Of a DNA stretch of 64,000 nt, positions 1 through 6,687 are shown in pieces (within the stretch, counting starts at the first letter, position 1; every line of letters starts with the position of its first letter). The notes under the pieces were generated by a model that ran no database searches, had not been told where the DNA came from, and was given only the letters and a program-made list of their open reading frames with translations. The position numbers and the translations under genes are program-made. Source of the DNA: Nodosilinea nodulosa PCC 7104 (GTDB lineage Bacteria > Cyanobacteriota > Cyanobacteriia > Phormidesmidales > Phormidesmidaceae); the NCBI RefSeq assembly GCF_000309385.1, contig NZ_JH976537.1:5035938-5099937 (forward strand). Reading direction: 5' to 3'.

Positions 1-1
1 T

Positions 2-284
2 GCCATCTCGAGACTGACCATTATTTGGGCGGATGGGGGCTTTGATGGCCCTGCTTTCATGATGTGGGTGATGGATACCTGTCGTTTGGATTCTCCAAGT
101 CGTGCTGCGACCTCAACAAACTAAAGGGTTCGTGCTGCTCAAGAAACGCTGGGTGGTGGAGCGTACCCTCGGTTGGCTGATGGGGTGCCGACGTTTGGTG
201 CGAGATTATGAACTGCTACCCGAAACCTCAGAGACCCTCATCTACCTGGCCATGATCCGTATTATGGTCAGGCGGTTGGCATAA
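2..284 (+). pseudogene. IS5-family transposase, 3' remnant with frameshift
   Basis: C-terminal part of a DDE transposase. One frame (from base 2) reads AISRLTIIWADGGFDGPAF and ends near DTC. A second frame continues from about base 84 with [20 protein letters not shown] and then [20 protein letters not shown] to a stop at 284. The two halves join into a normal IS5-type ending (the catalytic-E region with ERTLGWL) if one base is added near 80-86, so the copy carries a frameshift and is probably inactive. The 5' part lies outside the window. It opens the mobile-element-rich left island. Confidence 0.8.
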
Positions 285-314
285 TTTTTGACCCCTCAGA
301 TCTTTTAAAACGTC

Positions 315-334
315 CTCTTATGTCAGTGCCATTC
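315..334 (-). mobile_element. Stray 20-bp end of the IS4-type element
   Basis: These 20 bases are the exact reverse complement of the first 20 bases (6698-6717) of the intact IS4-type element further right. No transposase of that type lies beside them. They follow the IS5 transposase remnant by 30 bases, so they are either the scar of a second IS4-type copy or a terminal repeat shared by both elements. Confidence 0.55.
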
Positions 335-407
335 ATCTATAGCTTCACCCGAAATCAGCCACATTCCAAACCGCCGTCATGATCGCACCCCAAGGCTTTG
401 AGTTTCT

Positions 408-446
408 CAAAGAAACCCCTAGGTCTAGTAACTGGGGGTTTCTTTG
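408..446. terminator. Hairpin, likely bidirectional terminator
   Basis: A perfect 12-bp stem, CAAAGAAACCCC at 408-419 with GGGGTTTCTTTG at 435-446, around a 15-base loop. It lies between the IS remnant and the tRNA-Phe fragment. There is no long T run on either side, so termination is likely rather than shown. Confidence 0.45.
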
Positions 447-501
447 TACTATCCTCGTCAAAACATCAGAATAAATTATCTGATTGGCGAGGCTAAAATG
501 A

Positions 502-553
502 TGCCAGGAGGCGGGCTTGAACCGCCGACACGAGGATTTTCAGTCCTCGACTC
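502..553 (-). other. tRNA-Phe 3'-half fragment, probable attachment site
   Basis: On the minus strand this reads as the anticodon arm (GGACTGAAAATCC, anticodon GAA), variable loop, T arm (GGCGGTTCAAGCCCGCC) and acceptor 3' strand (TCCTGGCA) of cyanobacterial tRNA-Phe. The D arm and 5' acceptor strand are replaced by unrelated sequence from about base 554, so it cannot fold as a tRNA. Partial 3' tRNA copies are the usual footprint of tyrosine-integrase islands that recombine within tRNA genes. No integrase gene is visible here. Confidence 0.75.
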
Positions 554-585
554 ATCCTTGATGTGCAAGGGTTTCAGCCTTACAG

Positions 586-822
586 TTACTTGTTTACCCC
601 AAACTTACCCCAATAAATAAAAGTTCGGGTATCTTTCAAGCAATTTTGGCCAAGTTGGCTCAAGTAGAACATTTGTTCGACTGCTATGCTCACAACTTGC
701 GGATCCACGCTCTCCTGCGGATAGTACAATTGCACTTTTTTATGGTTGCCCGAACTAACCCATTCAGTTCGGGCGGCGTTAGACAAGTAACGACGGCCAT
801 ATATTTTCTCTCTAATGTCCAT
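586..822 (-). CDS. Possible small hypothetical protein
   Basis: A 78-residue open frame next to the tRNA-Phe fragment, starting ATG at 822 and divergent by 64 bases from the next gene. It has a soluble, mixed composition (N-terminus MDIREKIYGRRYLSNAARTE) and no recognised motif. A G-rich stretch upstream of the ATG could act as a ribosome site. It may be a cargo gene or gene scrap of the island, or a chance frame. Confidence 0.25.
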   Translation of the reverse strand: MDIREKIYGRRYLSNAARTEWVSSGNHKKVQLYYPQESVDPQVVSIAVEQMFYLSQLGQNCLKDTRTFIYWGKFGVNK

Positions 823-886
823 ATCTCTGCCCTATTCCCCCCCTAGACTCAGACTCATCAACTGAGATGAGGAGGCTAGCAGGGCC

Positions 887-1353
887 ATGACTCATGACCA
901 GGGATTAGAGGACTTGCTTGCGAGTCCGATATTTTTGCAAGGTCTTTCGCCGCAGGAGGCTGAGATTTTCCAGGCAATGTGCGGGGAGCTGAGTGGCCTG
1001 GCCACCCAAATCGCCGGTTCCATTACGGCTCAATCTTCTTCAGGGGCACCTGTGGATCTGATGGCGTTTTCCAGAACATCTCCGCCGCTGTGGAGGATGA
1101 GACGGAGAAAGCATCTCTGTGGGAACAGTTCGAGGAGAAGATTCAGGGAGCACAAGTCACGTTGGCTGAAATTGGCCAACATCCGGTTTCCCTTGAGGAA
1201 CTGGAAAGAGCAAAACATCAAGTTGGAGAATTGCTGCGACTGATTGACCAAATAGATCAGCCAGACACAGGGGTCGCTGAAGAGCATCCGTCTTCCTTCT
1301 GGAATAGGCTCTCGGGCCGGATTAAGGCAGTTCTCTTCTACAACCTGTTTTAG
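887..1353 (+). pseudogene. Hypothetical soluble protein, frameshifted
   Basis: Starts at ATG 887 behind a good ribosome site (GAGGAGG). The first frame gives MTHDQGLEDLLASPIFLQGL and stays protein-like to about base 1065. The continuation then appears in the -1 frame (VFQNISAAVEDETEKASLWE onwards) and ends FWNRLSGRIKAVLFYNLF at 1353. Restoring one T to the T run at 1067-1070 would give a single protein of about 155 residues, acidic and helical with a basic amphipathic tail. Family not recognised. It lies 9 bases before the next gene and is probably co-transcribed with it. The shift may be decay or a sequencing error. Confidence 0.55.
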
Positions 1354-1362
1354 GGAGGAGCA

Positions 1363-1938
1363 ATGAAACTGCTTCGGAAGCGCCTGACCCCGCTCTTTTA
1401 CGGATTGGCACTGTGCTTGCCTTTGGGGCTCAAGCTGGGGGTTCCTGTGATAATCGTTCAAGGGGAGCGGCTGGGCCTGTTCGCCGATAGGTCAGGTGTC
1501 GATACTTCAGGCTCCGACTATACGGTTGATGAGGTTCACGGCTTTTTGTTAACAGCCCACCAACCGGGGCAACCGCCGGTTCAATTTCGACTCGTCGGAC
1601 TGGCGGAGTCTGATGAGCGTTGGCAACGTGAAGCGACCGGGATTCTCTCGATGTTGCTGGAGGCTTCGCGAAATCAAGTCAAGGTCACATTACTCGATTC
1701 TGATCCAGCAGCAGCACTGCCGATCGCGCTCGTGCAACTCCCTACGGGCACCTATATCCAAGACATTGTGCTATCAGATGGCGTGGCTAAACTCGACTCA
1801 GCCACGCTTGGACAGATGCCGAGAGCAGCCGCAGCAGCCCTTCAACAGGCCCAAGCCTTTGCTCAAGGGCAGCACAAAAATATCTGGGCGAAAACAACCC
1901 TATCCAGTGGGCATCATGATTCAGACCCATACGTTTAA
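1363..1938 (+). CDS. SNase-like (staphylococcal nuclease fold) exported protein
   Basis: 191 residues with ribosome site GGGAGGAG before ATG 1363. Residues about 10-34 form a hydrophobic signal or anchor segment. The second half resembles the OB-fold of staphylococcal-nuclease proteins: a segment like VQLPTGTYIQDIVLSDGVAK, then an Ala-rich helix AAAALQQAQAFAQGQHKNIW matching the family's closing motif in which alanine-rich helices end in a Gly-x-W-type turn. The Arg/Glu catalytic set is not evident, so a non-catalytic role is possible. It overlaps the following signal peptidase gene by 23 bases, implying translational coupling. Function beyond the fold is unknown. Confidence 0.6.
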   Translation: MKLLRKRLTPLFYGLALCLPLGLKLGVPVIIVQGERLGLFADRSGVDTSGSDYTVDEVHGFLLTAHQPGQPPVQFRLVGLAESDERWQREATGILSMLLEASRNQVKVTLLDSDPAAALPIALVQLPTGTYIQDIVLSDGVAKLDSATLGQMPRAAAAALQQAQAFAQGQHKNIWAKTTLSSGHHDSDPYV

Positions 1939-2464
1939 CGTTTCCTCTAGCTGGCTGACGGCAACTCGAACCCTGAGTGTCGCCGTTTTACTGGCGCTGG
2001 GGCTCCGGACGTTTGTGGCGGAGACCCGCTTTATCCCCTCTGATTCCATGGTGCCGACATTGTCGGTGGGAGATCATCTCATCGTCGAAAAACTGAGCTA
2101 CCACGTTCATCCCCCCCAGCGCGGGGATGTGGTGGTCTTCAAAGCACCTCCAGAATTGCTGGCGCAGAACCTCCACGATGACCTGATCAAGCGCATTATC
2201 GGCTTGCCAGGGGATGTGGTCGAGGTCAAGGCTGGGAAAGTCTTTGTCAATGGTAAAGCCTCCAAAGAATCCTACCTGGTGGCATCTCCAAATTATGGAA
2301 TCGGGCCGATCACGGTGCCGGAGGGGAAGTACTTTGTTCTGGGCGACAACCGGAACCATAGCTATGACTCCCACTACTGGGGTTTTGTCCCGGCTGAGGA
2401 CATCATCGGTCATGCGCTCTGGTGCTATTACCCGCTGACGCACTGGGGCAAGGTGGCGTCTTGA
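1916..2464 (+). CDS. lepB: Type I signal peptidase (S26A)
   Basis: Membrane serine protease that cleaves signal peptides after Sec/Tat export. The ATG at 1916 gives 182 residues: a TM anchor at about 19-35, then the catalytic serine in FIPSDSMVPTL (Ser44), box C GDHLIVEKLSY, the catalytic lysine in LIKRIIGLPGD (Lys92) and box E GDNRNHSYDSHYWGFV. All catalytic boxes are present. A longer in-frame reading upstream would overlap the SNase-like gene and is unlikely. Its 3' end overlaps the convergent kinase gene by 37 bases. As an extra LepB inside an island and coupled to an exported protein, it may serve that neighbour. Confidence 0.92.
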   Translation: MIQTHTFNVSSSWLTATRTLSVAVLLALGLRTFVAETRFIPSDSMVPTLSVGDHLIVEKLSYHVHPPQRGDVVVFKAPPELLAQNLHDDLIKRIIGLPGDVVEVKAGKVFVNGKASKESYLVASPNYGIGPITVPEGKYFVLGDNRNHSYDSHYWGFVPAEDIIGHALWCYYPLTHWGKVAS

Positions 2465-3621
2465 GGCCGTTCTGGGGTTGAGATCGGGAGCCAGAACCGG
2501 AATGTAGTTCCGATGCCCAATTCGCTCTCGACCTCGATATGCCCTCCCTGTAACTCCACCAGCCGCTGGGTGATGGCCAAGCCGATGCCACTGCTGCCCG
2601 CATTGACGTTGCGGGATCTGTCGCCCCGCCAGAACCGTTCAAACACCCGAGGCAGGTTTTCAGGGGCAATGCCCTCCCCGGTGTCGCTAACAGCTACCCA
2701 AAACTCATTGGCCTGAGTCCAAAGGTGAACGGTGACAGCGCCCGATGCGGCATGAGCGATCGCATTACTGACTAGATTGATCAAGATTTGCTTGACGCGA
2801 TCGCGGTCGGCAAAGACCTCGGGCAGGTTATCCGAGCAATCCAGTTGAAGCTGACATTGGGCCAATACGGCCTGCTCACTGAGCATTTGGAGAACGTCAC
2901 GCAGCACCGGTAAGGGCTGAAAGCTTTCCAGGTAAAGGGGAAGATGTCCGGCCTCGACTTTAGAGAGTTCCAGCATGTCCTGAATTAAGCGTTCCAGTCG
3001 CTCCATCTCGGTCAGCATTGGCTGAGTGATGTCAGGCGACACCGCTAAGCCATCCTCGAACATCTCCACGTAGCCGTAAATGACGGTCATCGGGGTGCGG
3101 AGTTCATGGACGAGATCCGCCATCAGTTCCTGTCGGCGTTCTTCAACCCCTTGAAGGCTAGCGATCAGGCTGTTGATGCCCAGGCTGAGCCGATGAATTT
3201 CGGGAATATGGCTAGCGGGAACCCTTGTGGCTAAGTCTCCAGCCGCCGCTTGGCGAACGGCCCATTCAATTTTGCCGAGGGGGCAAACAACCAATTGGCC
3301 AACTGTACAGCCCCAAGCCGTTAAAGCGAGGACTGTAATCACTACAGAGAATAGGGTGCCTTGATTGTTGACCCGGTGAAATCGAGTGAGAATATCTTGG
3401 TTTGAGAAGGCCTCCCGTTCGCGAATGCCTTTTTCCAGATCAATGCCTTGTTGAAGATGGTAAACCTCGCGGGTGAAGGCGAAGGATTTGTAGAAGTGAG
3501 AAATCGCTGTAATCAGGCCCACACTGAGCGCCCCGACCAGAATATGGGATAGCAACAGCCGCATCCGCAGGTTCAGCGATGGCCTGCGGACGCCAGGCTT
3601 ACTGTGGGTCATGGCTGTCAT
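2428..3621 (-). CDS. Membrane sensor histidine kinase (HAMP-HisKA-HATPase)
   Basis: 397-residue two-component kinase. TM helices lie at about 22-43 and 89-112 with a short periplasmic loop between them, followed by HAMP (to about 165), the H-box DLVHELRTPMT with phospho-acceptor His172, N-box NLVSNAIAHA, G1 DTGEGIA, F-box FERFWRG and G2 SSGIGLAI. All ATP-binding boxes are intact. It follows the response regulator with a 23-base overlap (3599-3621), so the two form one operon and almost certainly one signalling pair. The small sensory loop gives no hint of ligand. It is convergent with lepB and resembles BaeS/PhoR-type kinases. Confidence 0.93.
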   Translation of the reverse strand: MTAMTHSKPGVRRPSLNLRMRLLLSHILVGALSVGLITAISHFYKSFAFTREVYHLQQGIDLEKGIREREAFSNQDILTRFHRVNNQGTLFSVVITVLALTAWGCTVGQLVVCPLGKIEWAVRQAAAGDLATRVPASHIPEIHRLSLGINSLIASLQGVEERRQELMADLVHELRTPMTVIYGYVEMFEDGLAVSPDITQPMLTEMERLERLIQDMLELSKVEAGHLPLYLESFQPLPVLRDVLQMLSEQAVLAQCQLQLDCSDNLPEVFADRDRVKQILINLVSNAIAHAASGAVTVHLWTQANEFWVAVSDTGEGIAPENLPRVFERFWRGDRSRNVNAGSSGIGLAITQRLVELQGGHIEVESELGIGTTFRFWLPISTPERPQDATLPQCVSG

Positions 3622-4315
3622 TGAAGCTGTAGCCCACCCCAGACACGGTGCGGATGAACTGGGGCCGCTTGACTTCCAGGCTGAGCTTTTTGCGGATCCG
3701 CTTGATGTAGGAATCGACGGTACGCTCGTCCCCGAGGTAATCGATGCCCCACACCTGATCGAGCAGTTGAGTGCGGCTCCAGACCCGACCCGTGCTTTTG
3801 GCGAGCGTTACCAGCAAATCAAATTCCACAGCGCTCAAGGTGACTGACTGAGGCTGCTCAGGTTCCCACTTGGCCCAGACCTCGCGCTTAGCGGTGTCGA
3901 TGAGGAAGTGGGGCGTCTCAATGGGATCGCATTCGGATGCCTGCTGCCGCATCTCGCGACGCAGCAAGGCGCGGATACGCACCAGCAGTTCACGGGGACT
4001 GAATGGCTTGGCCAGATAATCATCAACACCGGTTGAAAAACCGATAATTCGGTCCATTTCATCGGCTTTTGCGGTCAGCATCAAAATATAGGGATCTTTA
4101 GCGGCTTTAGACTGGCGAATGCGGGTGCAGACTTCTAACCCGTCCATTCCCGGCATTCGTAAATCGAGTAAAACGACATCGGGTTGATAGGTTTGAAAGG
4201 CTAACAGTCCTTGGGGACCATCGTGGGTGACGTGGCAGATATAACCATCAGATTCTACGCACGTCCGAATCATTGAAGCCACATTGACTTCATCCTCAAT
4301 GACGAGAATTTGCAT
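3599..4315 (-). CDS. OmpR-family response regulator
   Basis: 238 residues. The receiver domain (1-120) has acidic pocket EDE, phospho-acceptor Asp51 in VVLLDLRMPGMDG and the conserved lysine in LAKPFSPREL. The C-terminal winged helix (about 135-235) has the OmpR/PhoB pattern VTLSAVEFDLL ... RTVDSYIKRIRKKL ... FIRTVSGVGYSF. First gene of the operon, immediately followed by its kinase. Promoter presumably within 4316-4640. Target genes are unknown; the neighbouring lepB/SNase genes are on the opposite strand. Confidence 0.94.
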   Translation of the reverse strand: MQILVIEDEVNVASMIRTCVESDGYICHVTHDGPQGLLAFQTYQPDVVLLDLRMPGMDGLEVCTRIRQSKAAKDPYILMLTAKADEMDRIIGFSTGVDDYLAKPFSPRELLVRIRALLRREMRQQASECDPIETPHFLIDTAKREVWAKWEPEQPQSVTLSAVEFDLLVTLAKSTGRVWSRTQLLDQVWGIDYLGDERTVDSYIKRIRKKLSLEVKRPQFIRTVSGVGYSFNDSHDPQ

Positions 4316-4644
4316 GGGTATTGAAGGTTGGTGTGAAGAGTAGTGTTGAAGCGAAACTGAGATCAGGCGCTGCCGCTGAGGCGATGAGATGGCATAGCAC
4401 AGGAGCTCTCTGGGGCGATGGCCATCGCTCAGGGCATAGCGTCTAATTGGATCCTCACTTATTCTTTTGATCCCGTGAATATTCGGAGCCTAAACTTTTA
4501 CAATTCGCAATAATTAGGCCGGTTTGGGTGTCACAGAATTGGCTGATCGTTTCCACGGATGAGTCATAACGGAGCTTTAGTCTCTTGAGTAAATCAGGTT
4601 CAAACCCTGATGGGTTATTCCTTCCACTCAATGAGAGAACTTCC
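4316..4644. other. Intergenic region, divergent promoters
   Basis: About 330 bases between the response regulator and a membrane-protein gene, which are transcribed away from each other. It holds a 14-base palindrome GCGATGGCCATCGC near 4415-4430. No gene, tRNA or clear terminator is visible. Confidence 0.4.
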
Positions 4645-5241
4645 ATGACTTCACCATTTATCGCCCTAAATCCTGACTATACAAACGACAAAATTGGCGA
4701 GATTCCGTTGGCCTATTCGCTGCCTTTGAATGCTCACGCTACCGATACGCCACCGGCTTTGAAACAGCGCTGGAATCTATCGACGCTCGTTTCGGTGGCC
4801 TTCCGGCAACGGCTCAAGAAGTTGACCCCCTGGCTGCTTTCGGGCAGTGTTCTCAGTCTGGAGCTGATTTTGCACCAACCCGCCTTCATGCTGGGGGTAA
4901 GCCTGTTTGGCCTGGCTAGCATGACCGTGAAAGCCCTGCTGCGCAGCAATCCGGCGGTCCAAAAACTGTTCAAGCGGGTGGGGCTGAGCGCTCAATCCCT
5001 GCCGGTGCTCTCCATAGCCTTCGGCGGTGGGGTTTGGCTCAGTGCAGCAACGCCCAGCCAGGCGCTGTTCTTTCAGGCGGCAGAGCAGTTCTTCACCACT
5101 CAGTTTCCGGATGCAGCGACGGCTATTCCGATCGTCTTTGCTGTGCTGCGGGCGCTGTTTGTGCTCTACATCGGCGTCTCCTTAATCCGGGTGATCAACT
5201 CAGTGAGGAATGATGACGATTGGGTGCGAGCCGTTGCCTAG
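4645..5241 (+). CDS. Hypothetical membrane protein, 3' end interrupted by group II intron
   Basis: With ATG 4645 the product is about 198 residues. An N-terminal soluble region of some 50 residues is followed by three hydrophobic segments (about 60-100, 122-145 and 170-190). The small hydrophobic helices resemble pilin/TrbC-like membrane proteins, but no family is assigned. The last codons (GTG CGA GCC GTT GCC TAG) coincide with a group II intron 5' consensus GTGCG at 5224, so the natural C-terminus beyond DDW is probably missing and these residues come from the intron. An upstream in-frame ATG at 4585 is possible. Confidence 0.6.
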   Translation: MTSPFIALNPDYTNDKIGEIPLAYSLPLNAHATDTPPALKQRWNLSTLVSVAFRQRLKKLTPWLLSGSVLSLELILHQPAFMLGVSLFGLASMTVKALLRSNPAVQKLFKRVGLSAQSLPVLSIAFGGGVWLSAATPSQALFFQAAEQFFTTQFPDAATAIPIVFAVLRALFVLYIGVSLIRVINSVRNDDDWVRAVA

Positions 5242-6360
5242 AAACTGGAACTCACCTGAGTTTCAGGGGATTAGGCGCAAGGTCTTTAGACCTTGACAAC
5301 TGAATGGCCATGTAGGTGTAAGTCCTACCCCGTGGGTGCAACGGTGACAGCACTTCCCCCACTCGTGCGACTGGCTCTCAAGCGGGTGAAGCGGGGATGA
5401 ACGGCAGCCCTTCCGAGAACCGTACTCGGCAATCTGTCTAGCAAAGAATCTATGGGTAGCGAAAGCGAAGATGCGTCAGAACCATCGTTACGTCAAGTGG
5501 GCTACGACGGTTAGCAGCCCAGGCCAAAACGGCAAGGCAAACGGGAACTGGCGATTCCAGTCTCGACCAGTCTGCACTTCCCATTAACCCGGTGGAGAGC
5601 ATCGCCCTAAGGATTCAAACAATGGTCATTCGGAACGGAATAACCCGCTGAGGCGCTCTCTGGTTCACCCCAGAGTCGGCAGCCACGCTACAAGCCCTCA
5701 GCGGGCGGGATTGTATCAAAAGCAAAGGCCTGGGGTAATGCCCAGGATAGGCCAACAGATACACGATGAACTGATGGTAATGAATCAAGTCACAGTCCAA
5801 ACGTCTAAGACTGGGGCCAACGTGCCCACAGTGGAATGGAAGACCCTCCCCTGGCGACAGCTAGAGGCGAAGGTGTTCAAGCTGCAAACGAGGATTTACC
5901 GAGCTGAACAGAATGGTGATGTGAAAACCGTTCACAAACTGCAAAAGACCCTGATGCGGTCATGGGCAGCTCGCTGCCTGGCGGTGCGTAAGGTCACCCA
6001 GGACAACCGGGGCAAGCAGACAGCCGGGATTGATGGCGTCAAATCCCTCACCCCAGCTCAACGCTTGCAACTGGCCCAAAACCTCTCCTTGAGCGACAAA
6101 TCAGCCCCGGTTCGACGGGTGCTGATTCCCAAGCCAGGGAAAACGGAAAAACGGCCCCTCGGGATTCCGACTATGACCGAACGAGCCCGCCAGGCCCTGG
6201 TCAAACTAGCACTGGAACCCCAGTGGGAGGCCAAATTTGAGCCTCACTCCTACGGTTTCAGACCCGGTCGCTCAGCACAAGACGCCCTCAGGGCGATTCA
6301 ACAGGCGACCCAGCAGAAAGCCAAATACGTGCTGGATGCGGATATCGCCAAGTGCTTCTA
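5224..6360 (+). mobile_element. Group II intron, 5' portion, truncated inside its RT gene
   Basis: Begins with the 5' consensus GTGCGAG at 5224. It then shows domain-I-like structured sequence including TTGACAACTGAAT (about 5294) and GGTGTAAGTCCTACC (about 5313), and after some 550 bases a maturase/reverse transcriptase frame, the usual spacing. Domains V/VI and the 3' splice site are absent because the serine-recombinase cassette starts near 6360. The exact right junction is inferred from where RT homology stops (DADIAKCF). The intron should no longer self-splice from this locus. Confidence 0.75.
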
Positions 6361-6372
6361 TTGGACATCTTG
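5774..6372 (+). pseudogene. ltrA: Group II intron reverse transcriptase/maturase, N-terminal part
   Basis: Retains RT0 and the first RT blocks: VEWKTLPWRQLEAKVFKLQT, KVTQDNRGKQTAGIDGVKSL (RT1), VRRVLIPKPGKTEKRPLGIP with TMTERARQALVKLALEP (RT2), and PHSYGFRPGRSAQDAL ... KYVLDADIAKCF (start of RT3). The frame then runs into foreign sequence (YWTS, stop at 6372), so the catalytic YADD block, the maturase X domain and any endonuclease domain are gone. About 200 of a usual 550-600 residues remain. ATG 5774 or 5780 is the likely start; longer readings use TTG. Confidence 0.88.
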
Positions 6373-6381
6373 ATACTCCGT

Positions 6382-6687
6382 TCAAAAACGTAGCTTCTCG
6401 AGCTTTTCAGATAACAGATCCTGAAATTGAGTCAGCGTGTCAGGTGCATCCGGAAACAAATATAGCTTCGTCTCTGCATCGCGCGTGACAGCAATTTGGC
6501 CAGTATTAATACGATGGTAAATCCAATGGGGTGAGATTCTAAGACTGGCCGCAATCTGAGGAATCGTCAGGTAGCCGGGCACCTGACGGGGATGAGACTG
6601 ACTACGTTTCCTGAAGATGCGGTGTCTGAGGCGGATCGTTCTGACCGTACTCATCAATAAAGTTGGGGCCAGAGGAGAGCGAAATCC
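6382..6687 (-). pseudogene. Serine recombinase, C-terminal part (separated by IS insertion)
   Basis: Carries the DNA-binding tail of the recombinase whose N-terminal part is at 8178-9917. The frame GFRSPLAPTL ... STVRTIRLRHRIF ... GYLTIPQIAASLRISPHWIY is a helix-turn-helix with a terminal segment YLFPDAPDTLTQF. Removing the IS4-type insertion and one copy of its 10-bp target joins LTQE directly to GFRSP in frame, reconstructing a protein of about 681 residues. In the present DNA it has lost its natural start and is probably silent, or read only as a fusion from IS sequence (ATG at 6825). Confidence 0.85.

Noticed and set aside
502-553. Complete tRNA-Phe gene
   Set aside because: The D arm and the 5' acceptor strand cannot be found; only the 3' half matches.
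646-846. Plus-strand open frame of 66 residues opposite the 586-822 frame
   Set aside because: No ribosome site or similarity; composition looks like a shadow of the other strand.
5364-5380. Alternative group II intron start at the GTGCGACTGG string
   Set aside because: It would leave only about 410 bases before the RT frame, and structured sequence typical of domain I lies upstream of it, so 5224 is favoured.
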